This document shows positions 1-25,300 of a stretch of DNA of 64,000 nt, in pieces (the first letter of the stretch is position 1; each line of letters starts with the position of its first letter). Origin of the DNA: Lethocerus indicus (taxonomy: Eukaryota > Arthropoda > Insecta > Hemiptera > Belostomatidae). The stretch is from contig JACDQD010000001.1 in the NCBI GenBank assembly GCA_019843655.1, positions 45,415,659-45,479,658 on the forward strand, read 5' to 3'. A program made the position numbers and the translations under genes. The notes below the pieces were generated by a model, which saw nothing but the letters and a program-made list of their open reading frames with translations, ran no database searches and was not told where the DNA came from.

Positions 1-2904
1 TATATACGAAAACGGTCTAAATACCTCCGTAACACAATCAATTTATAATAATAAAGAATAGTAACAAAATTAGATCGAAAATTTACTAGCCCACCTCAAC
101 TAATAATGTTCCATTTTCATATAGGAGGCATCTTTGTCGCAGATGGCCTTATTTGATATAAGGTTAAAATATTTTCAGCTCTCCAAAACATATTCTAACA
201 CATGATTTTAAAATAACAGATATAATTGAAAAATCCGCTAAATTGTCTTGATAGAAAAATAAGTACGTCACTGCTGTCCAATATTGAAATATTACATGTC
301 CTTTTTTCTGGAATTGCGTGAAACGATACGCCCCATCCAGAAATAGACATGTAGAATATAGAAAGGTCAAGACTTAATAGTTTAAACGAACGCCCTTTAC
401 AAAATGGTAACAAGTAAATTTTATATTTGTGGGACATTTAATGTTTGAAAATCAAGGCACTATGAATTTTGGAGTCAATATTGCCAATCCTAATGAAAAC
501 CAATTAATGACCTTGGAGCGGTCGAATTCTTTGAATTTCAACTCGTCCACTTATAACAACCGTAGTTTACCTGGTAGTTGCTAAATTCCTCTTGGCAATG
601 GAACAGACTGTTAAAAGTCCTCAGCTTTTCGAAATCGAAGACGTTGTTATGTCGTAAGTTCGTTCTATCAAAGTAGGATAGGTGGTTCGGAAGTGCACAT
701 CTTGCTAAGGTAATGTGTACTTTTATAACGCCATTATTTGTTCTCCTATTATACCTACATCGATGTGAGCATTTGAAGGAAAATAATGACGTCAAATCCA
801 TTCCGAAAACAAATTATGAATGTTACCATGGAGTTATGCACTTTAAATAGCTTTTGAGCCCCACTGAAGTTGCTAAGCGCTTACTCATTCACTGTGTTCT
901 ATTTTTCACTTTTGAATAAGACTTTTATTGAAAACTGTTTCTTAACATACTACTTTAATGTAAAAAAAATGTTAAAGATATCAAAGAAAATTTACATACC
1001 AAAATTCTTACCCTGCCCATTAATTAAGACAATGAAATACATCGGATTTGTGATTTTTTTATACTACTAACATTTGATTTAATGTTTCAATTAAACAACA
1101 TAAGATTAATACAGTTTGCCAATCATATTCAATAATCTCATTTGGTAAAAATATTTATTTTTTGTACTTATATTGAAAAATACTACATTGAAAAAATAAT
1201 ATACAACCTATTGTGTGTATGTCAGAAGGAGATCCATTGTTACATTTTCATATATCAATCTCCCATGATGTGCATGTCTCCAAATACATTCAACTTCTGA
1301 AACTGATGAACTGAAACTGGTCTGATCAACTCATGCCACAATATAAGAAGTTAAGCCTTTATAGGTTGGTACTCTCTAGGCAGTACAGAATACTCTTTAT
1401 TTTTAAATAAAATGTATAAAGAATTATACACATGGTACCACCAGATGTATCGTATATTTATAAAATTGTGTATAAACACCCACATTGTTACAAGTTTAAC
1501 AAAATTCAAATGTCCAACATATGTCATGGCATATAATAATCAAGTATGAAATGTATAGAATATTACCTCATAAATATTTTGTGTAATAAATCTTTCGATA
1601 AATATGAATTTTGTTGTGATTTCATTCAAATTACAATTGATGCTATGCCAGGATTAATTTTGATACATTTTGTAAATTTAAGAGGCACAAAGATATCACA
1701 GAAGCGGGTATCAACAGCAAACTTCACTGTGCTCTTATCAGAAATGACATCAAAGTAAATTGAATTAATCATCACTGAACTAAATAATATTTCAAAAATA
1801 ATTAAGTAATCAGAGAAGAATTATCAGAGTGCAATTAAACATTAATCTCTTTATTTGTTTCTATTTATGAGTCCTGTCAAATACCTAACCCTTTTGCTAC
1901 TAATACTATATAAATACTAAGCACTGCACTAGCTAATTCTATCCACAGCACCTGCACTGTATCTATTCATTCTAAACTTCTGAGTACACTGTAACCCCGA
2001 ATAGTGCATCATGGGAAAACCAATAGTTCCTAAATTGGTCACTAAAGAAAATTACACAGGTACCACCTGGATAAAACTGCAGTCTATTACTATATTATTG
2101 GAATGAGATTTATTTTATCATATATAAAAACAAAATTAATGTGAATATTACACATTGCAAAATTACAAATTGAAACCTAGCTCCACTATTGTTATTAATA
2201 TAAACCATTCTCCACCATTTAACACTACAAGCAGACATATTGTAATCATACAAAAATAAAATATTGTGCGAAAGGTCTGTACTCAAATAACACAATATGG
2301 GTACTACAAAATGCAGAAAATATTTTGGTGTTAATGTAGAAAAATAACTTCCACTATTCGGATATATGTGTTGATATACTTGTATCCGGGCAGTACAAAA
2401 TTTATTATATGCTTGACACCTTAATGAACATACACAATTTATCTAATTATCATATAATGAAATTGCTAAAAGGCAACAGTATTTGAAGAATTATTTATCA
2501 TTTAAAAAATCCATTACACAAAAATGACAAAATTCTTCAATTAACTATAATGCAAACCTGAGAACTTCTCTAGACATGACTACGACAGTCAGTAGTGATA
2601 GATTATGTCAATTTCCAATATTAAAAAAATATAATTCAACATTTAGTTTCATTTATTTACTTTGAAACATTTATATTTAACTCCTAAAATAATGTTCGAT
2701 GGCTCAATCAATCCAGATACATTTTGCAGCTATAGTATAGGCAGTGAAAAAATTAGTTTCTCATCACATTCATCATACTCAACTTCCTGAATTATTCACC
2801 TTCATAATTAATAGATGGAGTTTGCACAGACTTAATCTTTAAATACCACAATATTATCAAATTGAACAGATTAGCTAGTGCACAAGCTAATCTAGTGGTG
2901 TATG

Positions 2905-2966
<62 letters not shown>

Positions 2967-3474
2967 AAAGTTACACATAAATTATATTTATCTGCCTATC
3001 AGAATTATAATAATAGGCATAGTGCAACAAAACAAAGAATAAGAGCAAAACACGTAAAAAATCATGGTCATTTGTTCAGTTTGAAGGAGCAGAATTCACA
3101 AAGACACCACTACATTATGTTTACATAGTATGATTCATATGTAAAATGCTGATCAGTCAAATATTTGTTCTCAATAAATAAACAATAGAATACATTTTAT
3201 CACCATACAAAATTATAACTCAATAAATTCTAGAATTTCAAAATAGACTAAAACAAATTCAACAAAATAATAAACTAAAATAACTAACAATGCCTCAACA
3301 ATACTTATATGTTGTCAAAATTAACATAACTTTGGAATTAATTTCTGGAATGACTTCAAATAAAATGATGGAATGAACAAGATAAAATAAACATCCTAAA
3401 AAAGAAATATTAAAAACAAAATTACTAAAAGCTTTGGAAAACCAACTAACTTTTAAGCTTATTCAAATGACACG
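1..3474. other. Gene-free AT-rich stretch downstream of SLC25A1
   Basis: No reading frame here shows recognisable protein sequence; the short open frames (for example minus 538-801) have no family signature and no splice context. The part nearest 3474 must include the 3' UTR of the citrate carrier, which is transcribed leftwards, but I saw no convincing poly(A) signal close to its stop. A (TA)n tract lies at 2909-2960. Positions 470-860 are somewhat less AT-rich than their surroundings, but I cannot assign them. Confidence 0.6.
2909..2960. repeat. (TA)n microsatellite
   Basis: Uninterrupted TA dinucleotides, about 26 units, preceded by a short TATG run. Confidence 0.97.
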
Positions 3475-6400
3475 TCATGGCCAAATTTTGTTAAAAAGTT
3501 CCATAAATGAGTCATATATCATGAAAGTGATAGCAACATCTAAACAAACTCGGCTAAGTCTAGGCAGTGTTCCTTTATAGAATCTGAAACAGGAAAATAT
3601 ACATTGAATTTTCCAATTCTAATAATAGTTAAATTAGAATAAGTATTAAGTTTTAACGTGTATTATTTGGAAGAGTGTGAATTTATCATTTACAGAAAAG
3701 ACATTACATTTCATCAATTCACAAAAGGAGAAATAAAGTCAGATACATACGCAGAAAAACCTTCATATTTCCAAATCTGCACAAAACAATCAACTGTTCC
3801 TTTATATTTTGATGCTTCAAGACCTTGCATCCTTGTCTTTACAACGTCTATAGGGGTATTACCAAATACGGAGGCAGCTCCAGCAACAGCACCAAATGCT
3901 CCAATAATCTAAAAATGATAACAGAAAATATTTAATTTTAATTAAATCTTAGCTCATAACGATAATTTCTTAAAATTTATTAAGGTTTCATTAGCATTAA
4001 TTTATATTTCAAATATATAGGGAAATGGGGCAGTGCTGACAGTTTTTGTTTAAAAAAGACAAACAAGGGCCAGTGCAAACATTTTAAAAAATGTAAAATT
4101 AATAGAAGATATTCCAAATAGAAACAAAATTGCACCAGTGTTGAAATTTCATTCGGGCATATAACAAATATACCAGAAACACATACTCAAATAAAATTAT
4201 TGCTAATATTAACTTTTAATAATGACAGATTATGGTTTTAGACCAATAGGGACTATACATACAATTTAACTTAGTTTAGGTAATTATTAATTTTGGTTAC
4301 AAGAAGAATTGATGACCTAAGGCTATATAAATCAAATATGCAATTTATATAAACAGTATTAAAAAAATGAAAAGATATAATTTTGATGCCAATAAACTGC
4401 CTGCAATAAATTTATGTGAGGCAAGTACTTGTATATTATCTACTTAGTAGACTTTATATTACAAACAATTAATGACCAATTTCTTGTTAAAATATTACAA
4501 TTTTGTTTATAAAATCAAACTGAATTTTATATAATGAATAAGTATAAGAATTAATTAACAATAACATAGATAAAAATTAAACAGAATAAAATAAATTAAT
4601 ATAAATATTATATCAGTTGTTTCCTTGTTTGGTTAAACCATATATGTCCCATATTTTGGCCACATTGCACTACTATTTTTGTTGAAAGAGCTTAGTCCAC
4701 ATGATGCGGAGTATTGAAAATATAAAACCTGAACATATTTAGTTTCTTTATAGAAATGATATTGTAATGATGTGAAAAAATTACATATTTCGGCACAGGC
4801 TGTTTTGGGTCACCACCTCTGTATGCATCCTTCAATGTTTCCATTACAAAGAACCGTATCGCTTGGTTACTTCCTTGTTTCATTATTGTAGGGACAACAC
4901 CTTGATATACTCCACGAACACCTGCACTTGATAAAATGCACAGTAAGTGTTTATTTATATAACTTAAAGGAAATTTATACACATAAATATGTATTCCATT
5001 TCTTTCTAAGGCATAAATTAACTCAAGAAATTAAGGCAAAGAAGATAAATGGGTAATTGACCTTGCTCTCTAATTATGTGTGTTACACCATGTAAAAACC
5101 CTTTATATTTAGGATGAGCTGAACGTCTGTCGTTGATGAACTTCACTTTTACAGTTTCCATTGGAGTGACTGCGAATATAGCTTCAAAAATTCCAGCACC
5201 CAAACCACACAATACTCTACCTTGGGGACTCAAATTACCTTTCTCGTCAACTGCATATGCCTTAAATGTTTCAAAAGAGCCAAACCTGTAAAATTATGAC
5301 TACCTATTAAAAATTTGACTACAAAATCATTAAAGTACTGTCATGACTGAGTCATTAAAATAGTGAATATACATTTAATTCCAGCTAGCTGTGCATACTA
5401 TAGAACATAGAATCATTAAAATGATCTTTAGTAACAACTGACTTTATTTAAAACACCCAGATAAATTAACTATTCATTGATTAAATAATTCAATTTGATA
5501 AGCTCAATAAATTATATACACCATAAAAATGAGAATAAAACTCTTTTAAGTTATTATTATGTTTACATAAAATGTTAAACTATTTTGATAGAATGACTGA
5601 AAATAATAGGCCGGTTCTAAAAAGGAAGTCCATATATCATAAGAAACAAATTAAATAATGTACCTGACAGCAGATTTTGGAATGGATCCATAAAGCAGGA
5701 CACTCAGCCCTCGATATAAGCCAAATATGCCATGACTTCTCACAGTCTTTTTAACACAGTCTAGTATACCATTGTACTGTTTCACACCACCTTTTGAACT
5801 TTTTTCGTCTAGTTGCAATTGAGTTTTTACATATTCCGTAGGATACGTAATACAGATTTCAATACCTCCAGTTATTCCACCTGATTACAAAACATTACAA
5901 TTAAAATTAGCTCATACGAATAAATAATGTTAAATTACAATTTACAAATGCATAAAACATGTACTTTCACTAAGGTAAAAATTTCATGAGTGTAAAGTTA
6001 GTTGTCAATCTGCTAACTAAATAAGAAATGTTATGAAACTACGACAACTAACAGGAAACAGGCAACTTGTAAATTATTATATGTTTAGCACCTCTTTGTT
6101 CCAATTATACATTCTAATTTATATCACTGCATGACTTCAAATACATAATTTGTTTATACGGTATCAATTTATAAGGCTAAAATATTAGAGTAGGTATCTA
6201 AATGTTCTTAAACAATGCTAAACACAATATGCTAATCATATGAATAATGAATTCTTTTGTAGAAAGTTTCAGTAACATGACCTTGTATAATCTGAAATGT
6301 AACTAGAGATAACTTTTCATCAACCTTGCTCACAATTACTAAACACAGTGCCACTTGCTGTTGTTTTTTGCTGTTTATCACAATGTAAAAGTTGTTTACA

Positions 6401-7047
6401 TATATGCATATAGTAGAAGAAAATATGTACAATACAAAGTGGAGTGGCTAATTTCCTCCAGCCATTAAACGAGGAAAAGTATTTAATTTTTCAAGCTACC
6501 TTTAGTAAAACCAGAATTTATAATTTCTATTTAATTTCAATATTGTCGACAAAATTATGGTTTGTATCTGTGAATAAAATACCATAATGAAATAAAGTTA
6601 CATATATTAAAATAACAGGATTTATTAAACAGTAGGTGCTAAAAAGGTTGTGAAAGTTTCTAGCAAACAAAAAATAAAGGTCAGTTACAAAGACAGGTTT
6701 TTTGAAGGCAAGGTAAACATGTAGAGGGCTATATGCTAGCCTTCAATGTCACAATAATTAAATTTGGTGACAATTAAATTGCCAAGGGAATTGTTATAAT
6801 TGAAATAATTATCGTAGGTCACTATATATTCAGAAAATACCTCAGAACTGGAAACAAATCTGAATTAATTAATTATTTATTTTCTCCAATATCAAAAATA
6901 AAACATTCAATACAGCAAATAACAAAATTCATTAGTACCTGCAACGATCCCTTTTAAACCCAATCCACCTGCAGCAGCGGCGGCCGCGGTATTTGTCATC
7001 CATGGACGATTAAAAGGCGTTTTTAAATCAGATAACCTAGAATTCAT
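3475..7047 (-). CDS. SLC25A1: Mitochondrial tricarboxylate (citrate) carrier, SLC25A1 / scheggia orthologue
   Basis: Inner-membrane antiporter exporting citrate from the mitochondrial matrix in exchange for malate, feeding cytosolic acetyl-CoA. Six coding exons on the minus strand, in transcript order: 7047-6939, 5880-5664, 5285-5062, 4921-4785, 3908-3751, 3583-3475; all junctions are GT-AG and phases match, giving 954 nt and 317 aa, the usual size for this carrier. Three mitochondrial-carrier repeats are visible, with signatures YPTEYVK (P50), TPMETVK (P150) and TPIDVVK (P248). The N-terminus has the family-typical FNRPWM and an Ala/Gly-rich run; the protein ends FNKIWP. The chosen ATG is the first in frame, but an AG acceptor lies just upstream (exon could begin at 7068) and the frame is open to it, so an extra upstream exon could extend the N-terminus. 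The neighbouring gene, clathrin heavy chain, is on the same strand. Confidence 0.95.
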
Positions 7048-7748
7048 GTCTAATACTCCTGATGTGCCCTACAATGGTGAAATATGTATATTTGTGTCGT
7101 TAACATATATGGTCAATGAACTGGTGTACGTCGTACGGAAGTTAATTTAAAAAACATCGGAATCCTTCGTAGGTGGAATGTACAAAAGAACGTAATAAGG
7201 CAATATGAGAAGTGCGAACGATGACTGACAACTAAGAGCACATGTACATTGTCACTATGACATTGAAGGCTTGCCACAACAGCGAGCAATAAATTCTCTC
7301 GTAACTGTCATCATAATCTCTTTGAAACGATTTTAACAATTTCATTTGTCATTGAAATTCATTCGTTAAAATTGTAATTGCCAGTCAGTGGATCTCTAAT
7401 TCCACATCCATCGCAGTCTACCATCATATGCCCTGTATTTAAAAATGAACGACTCTATATTCCCGAATCTATAATAAGGATGTATGAATTTATGTTTAGA
7501 CAAATAAATATATAAATGAACTCACTATTGAATCACTGTTAAGTCAGTTCAAAATTCACATCATAGTCTGCTTTCGTGTAAAGCAGATTTATGGGTTATA
7601 TAATTAGTATCAAATTTCTCACGTTTGATTATGAAAACTTAGTATAAAATGCATGAGTTCAAATACATTAAACAACAGGCCATTTAAATATTTCAAATGT
7701 TCAAAAAACAAAATTGGTTTAAATAACTGTTTTGTGGTTTGCAAGGTA

Positions 7749-7824
7749 AGTACATGTCCGCACCACCCTCAGGGGGCGTTAATTTATCGGTCCAAGTGCA
7801 CCCAACGAACTTTAGTTAAATACA
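7749..7824 (-). repeat. Single inverted monomer of the 70-bp satellite
   Basis: The reverse complement of this stretch reads TTAACTAAAGTTCGTTGGGT, then TGCACTTGG, then GCCCCCTGAGGGTGGTGCGG, which is the monomer of the array at 7945-8514. It lies about 120 bp before the array in opposite orientation, so the two can form a long inverted repeat. Confidence 0.85.
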
Positions 7825-7944
7825 TTTCACAGTTAAGCACATTTTTTTTATAACATACCTTTTTATTTTTATCATACAATAAGTTAAGTTTTTATTTGTC
7901 AATGAAAGTTTAGCTTACTCTTTAAATAAAAATGATTAGATATA

Positions 7945-8514
7945 CAACTAGCGCCCCCCTGAGTGTGGTGCGGACATGCACTTAACTAAAGTTCGTTAGG
8001 TACACTTGCACCGATAAACTAGCGCCCCCTGAGTGTGGTGCGGACATGCACTTAACTAAAGTTCGTTAGGTACACTTGCACCGATAAACTAGCGCCCCCA
8101 GAGGGTTGTGCGGACATGCACTTAACTAAAGTTCGTTAGGTACACTTGCACCGATAAACTAGCGCCCCCAGAGGGTGGTGCGGACATGCACTTAACTAAA
8201 GTTCGTTGGGTACACTTGCACCGGTAAACTAGCGCCCCCCTCAGGGTGGTGCGGAAATGTACTTAACTAAAGTTCGTTGGGTACACGTGCACCGATGAAC
8301 TAGCGCCCCTTGAGGGTGGTGCGGAAATGTACTTAACTAAAGTTCGTTGGGTACACGTGCACCGGTAAACTAGCGCCCTCCTGAGTGTGGTGCGGAAATG
8401 TACTTAACTAAAGTTATTTCGGTCAACTTGCACAAATAAACTAGCGCCCCCAGAGGGTTGTGCGGACATGCACTTAACTACATTCGTTGGGTGCACTTGC
8501 AGCGATTAACTAGA
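7945..8514 (+). repeat. Tandem array of eight ~70-bp monomers (array A)
   Basis: The word CTTAACTA recurs at 7981, 8051, 8121, 8191, 8262, 8332, 8403 and 8473, spacing 70-71 bp. Each monomer contains CTAGCGCCCC, GTGGTGCGGA, ACTAAAGTTCGTT and TGCACCGATAAACTAG with small differences. It is followed directly by the conserved non-tandem tail at 8515-8770. It codes for nothing evident. It is not a CRISPR array: there are no unique spacers and the setting is eukaryotic. Confidence 0.95.
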
Positions 8515-8770
8515 GTACTAAAAATAAACTTTTTTCAATAAATTTTGGATCAACAGGAAGACGTTATGATTGTATATACACAATACCAAATAGGTTTGTA
8601 TACATACTTTGTATTAGTACAATTGACAATGACAATGCAGTGAGGATGCCCAAGAAATATTCAAAGTGCCAAATTTACTAACACTGCTACTGATGATGGT
8701 GAGCAGCCAAAACCAGTCTAGGAAAAGACCACACCAGCAAGAGGAGACAGAAACACAAAATCTACAGTAA
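8515..8770 (+). mobile_element. Conserved tail of dispersed repeat, copy A
   Basis: Matches 50249-50490 over most of its length. Shared words include TCAATAAATTTTGGATCAAC, CAATACCA-ATAGGTTT, ACTAACAC-GCTACTGA and GAGCAGCC. The same order (tandem monomers, then tail) at two places about 42 kb apart shows that it is one dispersed unit. No transposase or reverse transcriptase remains, so I cannot assign a class; it behaves like a non-autonomous element. Compared with copy B, most CpGs have become TpG or CpA. Confidence 0.7.
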
Positions 8771-9190
8771 ACCAAATTGACTTTCCCATCAAGGTTGGAA
8801 ATTAAACATGTCCAATATCTTTTATTTATTGTGTATTGTATGTGGCAATTGGATGCTGTCCAGTTATGTGCTGGAATTAAAATATCTTTTAATTTACTTA
8901 ATCTCCTGGGTAAGTAATACTAGCAAATCATCCACAATAATCAAAATTCTCTGCTGAGTTTTTCTGAGCACAACAATAAACTGCTCACATCTGCCCAATT
9001 GTAATCTCTCTTGAAAGTATACAGTATATACCATATAGGGAAGTATTTAGGTGCCTTCTCTATTCTTTCTTCTTCGTTTTTATGTAGGAACATGAGAAAA
9101 AAGTTCATTGCTCTCCTAGACATTAATTGGGGGTTCTTGAAAATATAACCCCTGCTTCATATCCATTCTGAGCAATATGAGAAATCAAAC

Positions 9191-9243
<53 letters not shown>
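9191..9243. repeat. (TA)n microsatellite
   Basis: About 26 uninterrupted TA units. Confidence 0.97.
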
Positions 9244-9246
<3 letters not shown>

Positions 9247-9576
9247 GCATATGTGCTTGTATGCGTGTCTATAATGGGGAACTATAAATCAGAACAAGAA
9301 ATTCAGAACAAAATTCTCTGACTTTATTAATTATGAAGAAAAAAAGAACAACAGTATGAGAACACATTGTAAGTCATTCTTCAACTCATTTAAATATAGA
9401 ATAAAATTTAATTTTACATATAATTTCCATTAGTTGAAAAATAATCTGATAATTCATAGCATATTACGATGAAGCTGGATATGAAAGCAGGGATATCATT
9501 TATAAAGCAATTTCCTTTGCCTTTTACTTCTTTGTAAAGAGGTACTAAATCAAAAAATATATGTGTTTATGTAAAT

Positions 9577-9590
9577 GTATACATATATAC

Positions 9591-9629
<39 letters not shown>

Positions 9630-9630
9630 C
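9577..9630. repeat. Imperfect (TA)n microsatellite
   Basis: TA tract with ATACAT interruptions at both ends. Confidence 0.9.
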
Positions 9631-10727
9631 ACAATTTTGTTATGTGCTGTATATATATATAGCAGCATTCCTAATGTTTAATACAATTTGATTCTAACAA
9701 TTCGATTAATAGTAACACCACTGTTATAAGCTATATTCAAACATACACTCCAGTTCCACAGCATATATAATATATAATTCAATCTTCTCAATTTTTACTT
9801 ATTATTGACATTCTTCAAATTATTATAACTAGTATGAAGATGGTTTACGTAGATTTTTAGTACAGATTAGGAACAGGTATACTTAAAATAGGAAGAAAAA
9901 CTTGCAGACTGTTTCTCTACACTTGTTAGCTTTGAGCCACAATGAAACTTGATTCAACAAAATGTTGTTAACAATAAAAATATTATTTTATAATAATGTA
10001 TGATATACTCATGAAGTATACATACAACAATATGAATTTTCTTAAATATATCATATAAATATTTATATATTATAATTTTTAATTATTAATCTATTTCATG
10101 TGCCTTTTCCTCTTTTACTCTAGGTGTATAATGCAATTAGTGTAAAAAATTAGAAATGGAATGCATTCTTAAGAACTAAAAGTATAACTTAACAAACAAA
10201 TAAAATACTATAAAAATAGAATACAATAATATGATAGTGAATGGGTAAATATAAATTTTATGGGATGAAAATGTGTTAATTTTGTGACAGACAACTGAAA
10301 ATACATAATCATTAAGACAGTTTTACAGTAAATAACTGATTAAAGTCACATACCTATATCCAAATTTCTCAATGTTTAAGAAACACACTTAATAAAGGCA
10401 GCTTAGTGATTCATTCTTATTTAGCATGAGTAGGCAATAAAGAAAACACTAATCAACGGGACAATGGACTAAATATCTTAAGAGTATATGTAACGACAAA
10501 CAAACATATGTAACAATAAATCACATAATGTCTATATAACCTATTTGTTTTTTTCCAAATTCACCAATAAATATACAAAGGTAAATTTCATGTTTTAAAT
10601 AACACGGATTGGAGGGAAATGAGGCTAAACCGTTCAGATAACAAAGTCTACATACTCTCACAAAGTTACTGTACTAATCTCACATTGCTAACATGTCAGC
10701 AACAATTTTTTAATTATCAAATCTTGC

Positions 10728-23862
<13,135 letters not shown>

Positions 23863-25300
23863 GACGAATGCCTTAGTTGAAATGATATTACAAACACGTA
23901 GTAGCTATCTAAATACACATAGAGGCACAGAACAGTACCCGACTGTAGAAAGGCAAAGGTAAAGTACTACACTAGTCGCCTGTCACCAGCCATTATCTAC
24001 CCGAATCCTTAACATGGCTTCTGTTCTACATCCCGGTTAAGGGGTATCCCTCCGCCGAGTCACCTGGGGATTAAAACTCGAATTTTTACAGCCCCGTTAG
24101 GTAAATTAAACTCTTATTTTTCAAAATTGTGGGCTCAATTTACCGTCGGTGACCGTTATTCCAGCTTATATTGAAAATAAACGAAGGCCTATTTTATGTC
24201 TCGGAGGTGGACGGTCGCACACCGGTTCCATGCCACATGGGCAAACTCCGCTGCGCACCACTTATTATTTTATTGATATTTGACCGGGTCTCACCGTCCT
24301 CGCCTAAACCTATTAGCCAATTTTTATTAAATTAAATTCGGGCGTTATTCGTAACCGGAAAAATGTTTTAATTAATCGAGTACGAATTCGATGCATTTAA
24401 TTTTTAAAAATGACTTTATACTCCCAATATAAGGATATAAGTTTGCAATCTTTGGGCACGATTTTATTCTGACCTGATTATTTGAGGCAACCTGGTAATG
24501 CTATAATTAGGTGAAACTAAGCGTTTGGCGGAGTTATATTTGAGCGCTAAACTGCAATGAACATCTTGGTCATGAACAATAATCATTCCCAAACAACGGG
24601 GAAATATATTTTAAACAAAAAAAGGTGTCTTAAATATTTTCAGGTAGCAGCCCTAGACCGAAAAAAATTAATTTTAAATTTGTGCACACGGTGATAGAGC
24701 TATGATTTGATGATTTTTTTAAACCCATACCACGAGTAATGTGATTTTTTTCGGTTTTAAGCAACCCCTTTAATTCATGTTAAGCAACATTTAGAGGTAA
24801 TTCGTCCGCATTCCACAAGTTAGCCTTCTTCTTGGTATTGTTGTGTTATAAGTTATTGTTATGTATAAATTAATTTGACAGGAAATGTACCCCGGAATTT
24901 CTTAGTAAAGATTTGGAGTTTATTTTATTTTTCTTCGTTTATTAATGTAAAAAAATACTTACAAATTCGTCACTTTGTTGTTCAATTATTCAATAAAAGG
25001 CGCACAGAATAAGAAGCAAGTTTGGAGCAAAACATAAGATTTATATCACATATATCAAACCCTCAGAACAAACTTCGATATCATTTTAGACCTATGTATT
25101 TCGTATTACGAATATTCGTATAACGCCGTTATAACAATGAAAGTGTATGCATTTCTGTCACATAAATATACGCGAGAAAAAAATGGGAAAATAATTAGTT
25201 GGGAGCATTAGTTCGAATTCGAGATTGTAAAGGCAGGGGCTGTGTGATTCTGAAGCGTACACGTTTCAAATTTACAGGAGTGTTGTCCCGTTCCTCAAAA
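23863..25300. promoter_or_regulatory. Divergent intergenic region between clathrin heavy chain and BOLA2/ALG6
   Basis: About 1.4 kb separates the clathrin start codon (minus) from the BOLA2 start codon (plus), so both promoters must lie here. The part from about 23930 to 24370 is clearly richer in GC and CpG than the flanking gene bodies, as expected for an unmethylated promoter. No TATA box or snRNA/tRNA structure could be supported. No coding sequence recognised. Confidence 0.5.

Larger units (their letters stand above)
7048..10727. other. Intergenic region between clathrin 3' end and SLC25A1 5' end
   Basis: No coding sequence recognised. It contains SLC25A1 upstream sequence (about 7050-7400), the dispersed 70-bp satellite element (7749-8770), (TA)n tracts near 9191-9243 and 9577-9630, and presumably the clathrin heavy chain 3' UTR below 10727. 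Confidence 0.6.

Noticed and set aside
538..801. 87-codon open frame on the minus strand
   Set aside because: No family signature, no splice or poly(A) context, and the only initiation context is weak; likely chance.
7945..8514. Regularly spaced repeats as a CRISPR array
   Set aside because: The whole 70-bp unit repeats without unique spacers, and the genome is animal.
24000..24330. Possible snRNA or other structured RNA in the GC-richer part of the clathrin/BOLA2 spacer
   Set aside because: No Sm site with flanking stems and no known RNA family could be matched by eye.
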